Assembly: GCA_021778415.1 (NCBI GenBank)
Contig: JAJYCL010000001.1
Coordinates: 62,001 to 126,000 of the forward strand
DNA: 64,000 nucleotides
Reading direction: 5' to 3'
Source of the DNA: a bacterium
GTDB lineage: Bacteria; Vulcanimicrobiota; Vulcanimicrobiia; Vulcanimicrobiales; Vulcanimicrobiaceae
This document shows, one piece after another, positions 51,971-59,546 of the stretch (position 1 is its first letter; every line of letters starts with the position of its first letter). The position numbers and the translations under genes are program-made. The notes beneath the pieces were generated by a model. It was given only the letters and a program-made list of their open reading frames with translations, did no database searches and was not told where the DNA came from.

Positions 51971-52996
51971 CTAGTCGTACCGCACGCGCGGATCGAGCCA
52001 CGCATACGCTAAATCAGCGGACAAATTCGTGAAGACGACCAAAAACGCCACCATGCAGAGGTAACCCATCATCAACGAGACGTCTTGTTGCTGCAGGCCA
52101 TTAAAGAAGAGCCGCCCCATGCCCGGCCAGGCAAAGATCGTCTCAGTCACAACGGCGCCCGAAACGAGCCCCGGTAGGCTTAACGCCGCAACCGTAACGA
52201 GCGGCACGACGGCATTTTTCAGTCCGTGTTTTAGCAACACGGTGCGAAAATCGAGACCTTTTGCCAAGGCCGTGCGCATGTAATCGGTCTTGAGCACTTC
52301 GAGCATCGAACTTCTTGCAAAACGGCTAAACGTAGCAAGCTGCAAGAGCCCGAGAACGATAGCCGGCAAAATCAAATGACTTATTCGACTCCCAAGATTA
52401 AAGGAATCGCCTTCGCCCAAACCCGATGATGGAAGCTTGATTTGGTAGCCGAACGGCAGCGGAATGCCGTGGACGGAAAACAGCAACTGCATCATCAGCG
52501 CAAACCAGAACACCGGCATCGACTGCCCGAAAAACGCGAATGTCGTAATGAAATAGTCGGCAAACGAATAGGGCCGAAGCGACGAGAAAATTCCCGCTCC
52601 CACACCGACGATGACTGCCAGCAAAAATGCCGTCGTCGTCAATTCCAGCGTGGCCGGGAAGCGTTCCCAAATGGCCTGAAGTACGGGTTCGGCATTCGAC
52701 GTGGAATAACCGAAATCGCCGGTGAGCACTTTACCCAGCCAGCGAACATACTGAACGATAAACGGCTGATCGGCACCCAAATTATGCTTGAGGCGAATGA
52801 GATCCGCCGGCGTAATATGCGGGTTCGCCAAGTACGGCCCGAGTACGCCACCCGGCGCTTTCGAGAGTATAAAGTAGATGATCAGCGAGATAACGAGCAA
52901 AAGCGGGATCGCTTCGAGCGATCGGCGCAAGGCATAAGTTCCCAGTGTAATCCCCCCGGAGCGTGACCGCTCGCGATTAGGCGGCCCCGATGGCAT
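51971..52996 (-). CDS. Dipeptide/oligopeptide ABC transporter permease (DppB-like)
   Basis: About 341 residues from ATG 52996, overlapping the Kce-like gene by 20 bases. The conserved start of the family is at LRRSLEAIPLLLVISLIIYFIL, so a later start (for example CTG behind GGGGGG, 6 bases away) is possible. Other motifs are GQSMPVFWFALMMQLLF, the EAA-type loop DYMRTALAKGLDFRTVLLKHGLKNA and VTETIFAWPGMGRL. With the DppC-like protein it would import peptides or related amines; its location suggests substrates feeding the adjacent amino-acid degradation enzymes. Confidence 0.88.
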   Translation of the reverse strand: MPSGPPNRERSRSGGITLGTYALRRSLEAIPLLLVISLIIYFILSKAPGGVLGPYLANPHITPADLIRLKHNLGADQPFIVQYVRWLGKVLTGDFGYSTSNAEPVLQAIWERFPATLELTTTAFLLAVIVGVGAGIFSSLRPYSFADYFITTFAFFGQSMPVFWFALMMQLLFSVHGIPLPFGYQIKLPSSGLGEGDSFNLGSRISHLILPAIVLGLLQLATFSRFARSSMLEVLKTDYMRTALAKGLDFRTVLLKHGLKNAVVPLVTVAALSLPGLVSGAVVTETIFAWPGMGRLFFNGLQQQDVSLMMGYLCMVAFLVVFTNLSADLAYAWLDPRVRYD

Positions 52997-53825
52997 CTCC
53001 TTGCGGCCGCCGCATAGCCCCAAGGCCAAGTATGGTGCGGGCCTGTTCCGGCGTAGCCACCGGGCGCCCCGCTTCCTTCGCGATTCGCGCGACCCTGGCC
53101 ACGAGGGCCTCATTCGTCGCCAGCTCGCCTTTGCTGTAGTACAGATTATCTTCGAGTCCGACGCGCACGTGCCCGCCCATGGCGATAGCCACGAGGGCTA
53201 GATGAAGTTGCATTCGGCCGATTCCGGCGACCGTCCACGTGCAGCCAGGCGGCAAATCGGCCACGAGCTGGCAAAGGTTTTCGACCGTCGCTTCCATACC
53301 GCCCGGAACGCCAAGCACGAAATCGACATGCTGGGGAAGGCTCAAGACGCCTTCTTTTGCCAGGCGGCGCGCATTGGCAATATGGCCCTTATCGAAAATT
53401 TCGAGTTCCGGACGAATATCGTAGGTTTTCATCGCAGCTAAAATACCGCGCATGATGGGGAAACTGTTTTCGAAAATATCATCGCCGAAATTCACACTAC
53501 CGCAGGTGAGCGTCGCCATCTCCGGCTTCAAGGATAACGGCGCGCTACGTTCTTGCGGCGACATGCCGATGGCCCCACCGGAAGAAAACTGCACGATCAG
53601 ATCCGAGGCACTGCGAATTTCCCCGTATGCCTGCGCGAAGCGCGCAACATCGTGGGTGTTACTTCCGTCGTCATTGCGACAATGGACGTGAATGATCGAG
53701 GCTCCGGCTGCGCGGATGGCCGCCGCCGTTTTGCCGAGTTGTTGCGGAGTCACGGGAAGATGCGGGGTCTGATCCGGCATCACTTCGCCGCCGACCGGCG
53801 CACAGGTAATTATCAGCGGTTCCAT
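52977..53825 (-). CDS. kce: 3-keto-5-aminohexanoate cleavage enzyme-like protein (BKACE, DUF849)
   Basis: 282 residues from ATG 53825. It belongs to the beta-keto acid cleavage family, which condenses a beta-keto acid with acetyl-CoA to give acetoacetate and an acyl-CoA. The zinc-ligand motif IHVHCR puts His46 and His48 at the same numbers as in the characterised Kce enzymes, with Glu in GLEDNLYYSKG as the third ligand. Family members differ in substrate, but the adjacent kamB/kamC-like genes favour 3-keto-5-aminohexanoate from lysine fermentation. Confidence 0.8.
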   Translation of the reverse strand: MEPLIITCAPVGGEVMPDQTPHLPVTPQQLGKTAAAIRAAGASIIHVHCRNDDGSNTHDVARFAQAYGEIRSASDLIVQFSSGGAIGMSPQERSAPLSLKPEMATLTCGSVNFGDDIFENSFPIMRGILAAMKTYDIRPELEIFDKGHIANARRLAKEGVLSLPQHVDFVLGVPGGMEATVENLCQLVADLPPGCTWTVAGIGRMQLHLALVAIAMGGHVRVGLEDNLYYSKGELATNEALVARVARIAKEAGRPVATPEQARTILGLGAMRRPQGDAIGAA

Positions 53826-53868
53826 GGCATCGGTGCTTCGACGTTGTCGCGCCGGCGACTCTTCGCAG

Positions 53869-55485
53869 TTACGCCTTTTCGTCATGCGCGGCGTTGAATG
53901 CCGCATAGGCTTCGTTGATAATCCGGGCGTCGATGCCGAGTAAGCCGGCGAGGGCGATGGCATCGGCATGCGATGCATCCGCACGCGCAACCCGAGAAAT
54001 CCGATAATCCATCGCATCCCCGAGCGCCGAGAGCACGGCCGCGAGATCCTGCGATGCAGCGTGTTTTGGAACGTCGCGTAATCCACGCACCGCAAAGTGA
54101 GCGGTGTCGGCTGCCGCAGCGATACCGGCAAGATGCGTGGCAACGAATCCAATGCAACCACGACGACGCAACGAGGCAATAATCGCAACGAGTAAGGCGA
54201 CACCTTCGGCGGGATTCGTCGTGCGCGCAAACTCGTCGATGAAGATCAGTCCGTTTTCGCTCATCGTTGAAAGCAGATCGCGTAGGCGCAAAACTTCACC
54301 GGCAAATGCGGAGAATAAGCCGCCGTGTGCCGATTCGGCTCCGATGCCCAACCAAGCTATCGAGGTGAAGAGTCCGATGCGCGCTGAATCGGCGGGCACC
54401 GGCAAACCGAATGCCGCCAAGAACGCAATCGATGCGCAGGTCCGCAAACACACCGATTTTCCACCCATGTTCGGGCCGGTCAACACGGCGAGCGTATCGA
54501 GATCCACATCGATTTTCACATAGTGGCGCCCTTGCGCGCGCAATTCATCATGGAGCGGAAGATAGCGTCCACCCACAAACGCAACGTTCGCCTCGGCGCA
54601 AAAGTCGGGCGCGACGCAACCGAAGCGGCGCGTAAACCTCACCTGCGCGACGAGAAGATCGATCTCACCGAGCCGAGTGAGCGCCGCGTCAAGCCCGTCG
54701 AGATAGGCGCGAATCTGCGCGCCGATGCGGTCGCGAACTGCCGTTTCTTCTTGCGCAACGGTAGCCAAAGCGGCATCGCGAGCAGCGAGTAAAACGATTG
54801 CCGCTTCGTCAAGTTCGAGTTCGCACAAAAAATACGTCGGAGCTTCGCGAATAATATGCACCGACTGCGGCAGCCCATTGGTAAGCGTATCGCGCATCAC
54901 AATGAACTCATCGCTTTCGATGCGTTCCCGCCCAAGATGTTGAGCGACTCCGCTTGCGATTCGACTGCGCGCCAATTCAAAGGCACTGGCTGCGGCCTCA
55001 TACGCGATCCGCGCCTCGCGCAATCGATCATCGAAGGTCGCATCTAAATAAAACCCGTAGCGACCGGATCGCCCGCGTTCGATCAGCGCGCTGAGTGCCC
55101 GGGTTGCATCGCTGCCGCACGGAGCGCAGAACGGCGCCACTAAGATATCGACGCGGCTCATCGCATCGCAAGCGCGTAAGAGGAGCAGCAAATCCGAATC
55201 CAGCGGAACCCGTCCCACGGAGATGCGCGCAATGCTATCGCTGATTTCCGGCGTCTGAGCGAGACATTCGCGCAACGCATCGATGCGTTCGTCATCCAAT
55301 TGCGTTGCGAGATCGGCGATGCGTCGCGCCGATGTTGCCGCCGCCTGTTGTTGGCCGGGCCCAAACGGTTGCATCGCCTCGAACGCGCGCCGCCCGTACT
55401 CGCTGGCCGGAAGCAAGGCGTTGCGGAACCAGGCAACGTCGATCGCTTGCGCACTTGCGTCGTCGAGGAATCCCGTAAGTTTCAT
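53869..55485 (-). CDS. kamC: MutS-like ATPase, probable aminomutase reactivase KamC
   Basis: 538 residues. The C-terminal MutS-type ATPase has Walker A TGPNMGGKS (336-344), Walker B LIFIDEF and the DEFARTTNP loop, but there is no mismatch-recognition domain and the protein is much shorter than MutS or MutS2. This matches KamC of lysine fermentation clusters, proposed with KamB to reactivate B12- and PLP-dependent lysine 5,6-aminomutase. It overlaps kamB by 4 bases and precedes the kce-like gene by 43 bases. KamD/KamE are not in the window. Confidence 0.78.
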   Translation of the reverse strand: MKLTGFLDDASAQAIDVAWFRNALLPASEYGRRAFEAMQPFGPGQQQAAATSARRIADLATQLDDERIDALRECLAQTPEISDSIARISVGRVPLDSDLLLLLRACDAMSRVDILVAPFCAPCGSDATRALSALIERGRSGRYGFYLDATFDDRLREARIAYEAAASAFELARSRIASGVAQHLGRERIESDEFIVMRDTLTNGLPQSVHIIREAPTYFLCELELDEAAIVLLAARDAALATVAQEETAVRDRIGAQIRAYLDGLDAALTRLGEIDLLVAQVRFTRRFGCVAPDFCAEANVAFVGGRYLPLHDELRAQGRHYVKIDVDLDTLAVLTGPNMGGKSVCLRTCASIAFLAAFGLPVPADSARIGLFTSIAWLGIGAESAHGGLFSAFAGEVLRLRDLLSTMSENGLIFIDEFARTTNPAEGVALLVAIIASLRRRGCIGFVATHLAGIAAAADTAHFAVRGLRDVPKHAASQDLAAVLSALGDAMDYRISRVARADASHADAIALAGLLGIDARIINEAYAAFNAAHDEKA

Positions 55486-56372
55486 GCGGCCGCTCCCGCA
55501 TAGACATCGAACGTCGGCAGTTGCGTGCGTCGGGCGACTCCATGCAAAAATTCTCGCGGAGCAAAAGTCCGGTCGCGACCGATGGAAGCAATACTCACGG
55601 CGATCACGCGCAACGGACGTTCGACGCGTACATCGAGTCGATCGAACAGCCCTAAAAGCGCCTTGCCGGAAAGCGCCACCTGCGTGGGATCGCGCACAAC
55701 GACGACCGCATCACGATGATCGCGCGCGATTTCCATTGCCCGCGCCGCAGTCAGCGCACCGTCGAGGCGCACGGCCACGCGATCGGGATCGGGCGGCGGC
55801 AACGACAATTTGGCAACAAGCGCAGCGATATCGTCGAGGGCTTCACCAAGCGTACTCACTCCGCTTGCGCCCACCGCGACCACCACCGCTTCGCTTCCAC
55901 CGGCAAGCGCCGCGACGCGATCCAATGCACCGTCGAGGATCGTTCGTGTTGCACCGCACCGATGCAAGCGGCGCAGCGCGTCGCGAATGCCGGCTGCCGT
56001 CGGAGGCCCGACAAGTTCAACGAAGCCGTCGGTCCGAAGGCGAGCAATAGCAAGCGTCCCGGCGGCCGTCACGCGATCGGTGATATCCAAGAATTCCAAT
56101 GCCGGCGAAGGCGAAAAAACGCCGAGCGCCGTGGCGACAAGAGCGCCGCGTTGAAGATACAATCGCGGCTTACGTCCATTATCGCTGCTATCGACGGCTT
56201 CGCCGTCGCGGCCGATCGAGGTGACGCCGATGACATCGCCACGCAGTTGCGCGGCCTGCATGATCGCCTTCGCCGTCACCGTCTTACCCGCGTTTTTTGC
56301 CGTTCCAACGACGGCGAGATCGACGCACGCAGCGCGCTCGGCAAGAGCCAAAAGCGCTTCGCCAACCATCAT
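55482..56372 (-). CDS. kamB: P-loop protein, probable aminomutase reactivase KamB
   Basis: 296 residues. The unusual Walker A GTAKNAGKT (23-31), the TSIGRDGE motif (51-58), then KPRLYLQRGALVATA match KamB of lysine degradation clusters. KamB and KamC are annotated as a reactivase for adenosylcobalamin-dependent 5,6-aminomutases, exchanging damaged cofactor. A related role for ornithine 4,5-aminomutase is an alternative. The start is either of two consecutive ATG codons. It lies 13 bases after mntP in the same direction. Confidence 0.78.
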   Translation of the reverse strand: MMVGEALLALAERAACVDLAVVGTAKNAGKTVTAKAIMQAAQLRGDVIGVTSIGRDGEAVDSSDNGRKPRLYLQRGALVATALGVFSPSPALEFLDITDRVTAAGTLAIARLRTDGFVELVGPPTAAGIRDALRRLHRCGATRTILDGALDRVAALAGGSEAVVVAVGASGVSTLGEALDDIAALVAKLSLPPPDPDRVAVRLDGALTAARAMEIARDHRDAVVVVRDPTQVALSGKALLGLFDRLDVRVERPLRVIAVSIASIGRDRTFAPREFLHGVARRTQLPTFDVYAGAAA

Positions 56373-56385
56373 GATGTGCGCTTCG

Positions 56386-56946
56386 CTATCCCCAATGTAG
56401 CGCCTTGCCCAGGAGAAAAACGATACCCGTCAACATCAGCAGAACACCGCCGAGAAGCTCGGCCCGACTCTCCACCGCTGCACCCAAGCGACGTCCGAAA
56501 TAGAGGCCTGCCGCCGTTGCGGCAATCGAACAGGCAAAAATCGCAGAGAGTGAGACCGGTATCGGAACACCGATATAGGCCAATGAAAAACCGATGCCCA
56601 ACGAATCCAAGCTAATCGAGAGTGAAGCCACAAAGAGCGGCCAGCCGCTGGAAAGATCCATCTTCTCGCCCTCGTCACGATGGACACTCTCATAGCACAT
56701 GTAGAGGCCGACGCCGATGAGCGCCATAAAGCCAAGATCGCCGGCAAAATCCCCGAGTAATCTCCCGGTAACGGCACCTAAGCCGACGCCGACGAGATTC
56801 ATCAGGACTTCGGCTGAGGCAAACGCAAGGCCAATACGCCATCGCATTTTCGCCGTCACGCCACGCATGCCGACACCGACACACACGGCAAAGACATCGA
56901 GCGAAAGGGATAGCGCTATAAGCGCTACCTTCAGAGCTGCATGCAC
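56386..56946 (-). CDS. mntP: Manganese efflux pump MntP
   Basis: 186-residue, six-helix inner-membrane protein with two inverted halves. The paired motifs ALSLSLDVFAVCVGVGM and SLSISLDSLGIGFSL carry the membrane-embedded Asp residues typical of MntP. It expels Mn2+ and protects against manganese stress. No yybP-ykoY-type riboswitch was recognised in the 13 bases before it; it appears co-transcribed with the receiver-protein gene upstream. Confidence 0.92.
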   Translation of the reverse strand: MHAALKVALIALSLSLDVFAVCVGVGMRGVTAKMRWRIGLAFASAEVLMNLVGVGLGAVTGRLLGDFAGDLGFMALIGVGLYMCYESVHRDEGEKMDLSSGWPLFVASLSISLDSLGIGFSLAYIGVPIPVSLSAIFACSIAATAAGLYFGRRLGAAVESRAELLGGVLLMLTGIVFLLGKALHWG

Positions 56947-56959
56947 GGGTTAGCCGAAG

Positions 56960-57352
56960 TTACCCTACGGACGAGTCAGTCAACAGTTGATTGACAGCCG
57001 TGCGCAGTTGCGAAATCGTGAAAGGTTTGTTGAGAAACAAATTCGCGCCGGCGTTCTTGGCCCGGCCGTCCATCGCGTAATTCGTGTGACCGCTCACCAT
57101 GAGAATAGGAACACGGCGCGTTTTCTCGTTGCTCCGAATGCGCTCGATGAGATCGAGCCCGGAAATCCCGGGCAGCATGAAATCACAGATGATGATGTCG
57201 AACGGAGCATCGCGATTGATCGTGACCAACGCCGATTCGGCATCGTTACAGACCACCATCTCGTAAGGACCCTTACGAAGGACCGTGTCGATGAGCGTGC
57301 AGATCGCCGGATCATCGTCGGCGATGAGCACGCGCCAATTACGTTGGGTCAT
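56960..57352 (-). CDS. Single-domain response regulator (receiver protein)
   Basis: About 130 residues from ATG 57352: only a CheY-like receiver domain. The acidic pocket ADDD, phosphoacceptor Asp57 (IICDFMLPG), MVSGH and NKPF switch motif are present. No output domain and no kinase beside it. It leads a minus-strand run into mntP, kamB and kamC. A role as phosphorelay or chemotaxis adaptor is possible. Confidence 0.9.
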   Translation of the reverse strand: MTQRNWRVLIADDDPAICTLIDTVLRKGPYEMVVCNDAESALVTINRDAPFDIIICDFMLPGISGLDLIERIRSNEKTRRVPILMVSGHTNYAMDGRAKNAGANLFLNKPFTISQLRTAVNQLLTDSSVG

Positions 57353-57424
57353 ATCTGACGCGTCATTCGAGAGAGTTCCGTGCGCGCCTCGCACATTTTC
57401 GGAAAGGCTGGGTAAATTTTTCGC

Positions 57425-58192
57425 GTGAAGCGATTCTCTCCGCTGGCTCTTGGCACGCTCATCATCCTGCTCATTGCCCTGCTCTCACCGCTGGCGGCAT
57501 TGCTGTGGACGGTGCCGCCGAGCGCCGTTCTAGCGGCCTACGCCCGGCCCGAAATTCGCTCGGCCCTCGGTGTTTCAGTCGGCGCGTCGCTGCTCTCCAC
57601 CCTAATCGCCGCGTGTCTCGGGATCCCCGCCGGATATTACCTGGCCGGCCTGCCTCGCCGCGTGGCCTTTCTGCCGCTCACCCTCATGGCGCTGCCTCCG
57701 GCGTTCCCGCCGGTGGCCTCCGGGATCATGCTCTTGGCCCTTACCGGAGCCCAAGCACCGCTGGGGATATGGCTCGCGCACCTCGGGCTGACGATTCCCG
57801 ATTCGTATCTCGGCGTCGTCGCAGCAGAATTTTTCGTTTCCGCCTCCTTCGTTGCGCTCGCCGCCTACGCAGCCTTCGCGTCGCTCGATCCACGTGCTGC
57901 CGATGCGGTCCGGACGCTCGGAGTCGGCGAAGCCCGCATTTTCTGGCGGGTGGCCCTGCCGCAGGCGTCCGGCATGATCGCCGCCGGAGTCGCGTTTGCC
58001 TGGCTTCGCGCCATCGGCGAGTATGGGGCGACCTCGATCCTCGCCTATCACCCAGCCTCGCTGCCCATTGCCCTCTCGATCACCCTCGCGGCGCGTGGGG
58101 TCGTCGATGCGCTGGCCCTGTGCGCGGGATTCGTCGCTCTGGCTGGAGCAGTGCTAGTTTTGCAGTACGTCGTTCGACGTCGAATCGTATAA
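57425..58192 (+). CDS. Molybdate/tungstate/sulfate-type ABC transporter permease (ModB-like)
   Basis: 255 residues from GTG 57425, six hydrophobic helices. The binding-protein-dependent permease loop DAVRTLGVGEARIFWRVALPQ and the following AWLRAIGEYGATSIL are typical of the ModB/CysT/WtpB group. No substrate-binding protein or ATPase lies beside it. The sequence is visibly GC-richer than the following proline dehydrogenase gene. Substrate cannot be decided. Confidence 0.82.
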   Translation: MKRFSPLALGTLIILLIALLSPLAALLWTVPPSAVLAAYARPEIRSALGVSVGASLLSTLIAACLGIPAGYYLAGLPRRVAFLPLTLMALPPAFPPVASGIMLLALTGAQAPLGIWLAHLGLTIPDSYLGVVAAEFFVSASFVALAAYAAFASLDPRAADAVRTLGVGEARIFWRVALPQASGMIAAGVAFAWLRAIGEYGATSILAYHPASLPIALSITLAARGVVDALALCAGFVALAGAVLVLQYVVRRRIV

Positions 58193-58203
58193 CAAGGAAG
58201 ACC

Positions 58204-59097
58204 ATGGCCGTCATTGATCGCATTCTCGCCCCCAACTCGTCGTTCCAAAAGAACTTCTTTTTCCTAGCGAAACGTTTTGTTGCCGGCGAACATATCGCCC
58301 AGGCACTCACTGCCGTGTCCGATCTCAATGCGATCGGCATGAGTGCAACGCTCGATTTCTTGGGCGAAGACGTCTTAGACCGCGAATCGGCCGTCAAGAC
58401 GCGCGAAACGTATATCCGTATGCTCGACGAGATTGGCAAAGCCGGCCTCAATACGAACGTCTCGATCAAACTTACCGCGATGGGTCTGCTCATCGACGAG
58501 TCCTTTGCGCTTGAAAATCTCCTCATGGTCCTCGAAGCGGCAAAAGAGAACAGCGATCCATTTGTGCGCATCGATATGGAAGGCAGTTCCGTCACGGATG
58601 CCACATTGCGCGTCGTCGATCAGGCGTTCCACTCGCATTCCAACGTCGGCCCAGTGTTACAAGCGTACCTCAAGCGTACGCCGAACGATGTCGAACATGC
58701 TATCGCACTCAATCAGCGCGTGCGCCTCTGCAAGGGTGCCTACAACGAACCCGCCGAGATTGCGATCAAAGATATGGCGACGATACAACGCGAATATCTC
58801 ACCATGGCGAAAGCTCTTCTGACGCGCGGTAATTATCCCGGTCTTGCAACGCACGATCGTATTCTCGTCGAAGCGCTGCGCGGATTTATCGAAGAGAACG
58901 CAATTTCACACGATTCCTTCGAATTTCAAATGCTCTACGGGTGTCGCCCGCAGTTGCAGCGCGAACTGGTGCGCGACGGCTATCGCATGCGCGTCTATGT
59001 ACCGTTCGGCACCCATTGGGCGGGATATTTCTATCGACGCGTCATGGAACGGCGCGAAAATGCGATATTCGCGCTCTCCTCAATGTTCGCAAAATAG
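58204..59097 (+). CDS. Proline dehydrogenase
   Basis: Monofunctional FAD enzyme of 297 residues oxidising proline to pyrroline-5-carboxylate. ATG 58204 has AAGGAAG upstream. Family motifs are SIKLTAMGL, FVRIDMEGS, RVRLCKGAYNEP, YGCRPQLQRELVRDGYRMRVYVPFG and YFYRRVMERREN at the end. No pyrroline-5-carboxylate dehydrogenase is nearby. Fits the amino-acid catabolic tone of the region together with pepP. Confidence 0.93.
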   Translation: MAVIDRILAPNSSFQKNFFFLAKRFVAGEHIAQALTAVSDLNAIGMSATLDFLGEDVLDRESAVKTRETYIRMLDEIGKAGLNTNVSIKLTAMGLLIDESFALENLLMVLEAAKENSDPFVRIDMEGSSVTDATLRVVDQAFHSHSNVGPVLQAYLKRTPNDVEHAIALNQRVRLCKGAYNEPAEIAIKDMATIQREYLTMAKALLTRGNYPGLATHDRILVEALRGFIEENAISHDSFEFQMLYGCRPQLQRELVRDGYRMRVYVPFGTHWAGYFYRRVMERRENAIFALSSMFAK

Positions 59098-59546
59098 TGC
59101 GTGCCGTCGTCACCCGCGTCACGCGCGCAAGCGTACGCGTTGACGACCGACTCGTAGGCGAGGTCGGCCAAGGGTATCTCGTGCTTCTGGGCGTTTCCCG
59201 CGACGACACCGATGACGATGCCCGCTGGATGGCCGCAAAAATTTCCGGCTTGCGTATTTTTACCGATCCAGAAGGCGCGATGAACTGCGATCTTGCCAGC
59301 GTCAAGGGCGCAGTGCTGCTTATCTCACAGTTCACGTTGCACGGCGATGCGCGCAAAGGTCGACGGCCATCGTTCATCGATGCAGCCGCAGAACCGCTTG
59401 CGCGCCCGCTCTACCTCCGCGTCGGAGAATTGCTCGAACGCGAGAAACATCCGGTCGCTTATGGAGAGTTCGGCGCGACCATGGCCGTCGAATCGATCAA
59501 CGACGGCCCCGTTACGATTCTCCTCGACTCCAAAAAATTATTCTGA
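59097..59546 (+). CDS. dtd: D-aminoacyl-tRNA deacylase
   Basis: Proofreading enzyme removing D-amino acids (and glycine from tRNA-Ala). 149 residues from GTG 59097, which shares a base with the preceding stop. The two active-site motifs are present: SQFTLHGDARKGRRPSF and the cis-Pro motif DGPVTILLDS. Cytoplasmic housekeeping gene coupled to proline dehydrogenase. Its end overlaps the convergent cyclophilin gene by 9 bases. Confidence 0.95.
   Translation: MRAVVTRVTRASVRVDDRLVGEVGQGYLVLLGVSRDDTDDDARWMAAKISGLRIFTDPEGAMNCDLASVKGAVLLISQFTLHGDARKGRRPSFIDAAAEPLARPLYLRVGELLEREKHPVAYGEFGATMAVESINDGPVTILLDSKKLF

Noticed and set aside
57505-58203. Frame continuous with proline dehydrogenase extending far upstream
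   Set aside because: The upstream part is the shadow of the ModB-like permease and is Arg/Pro-rich; the proline dehydrogenase start at 58204 has its own ribosome site.
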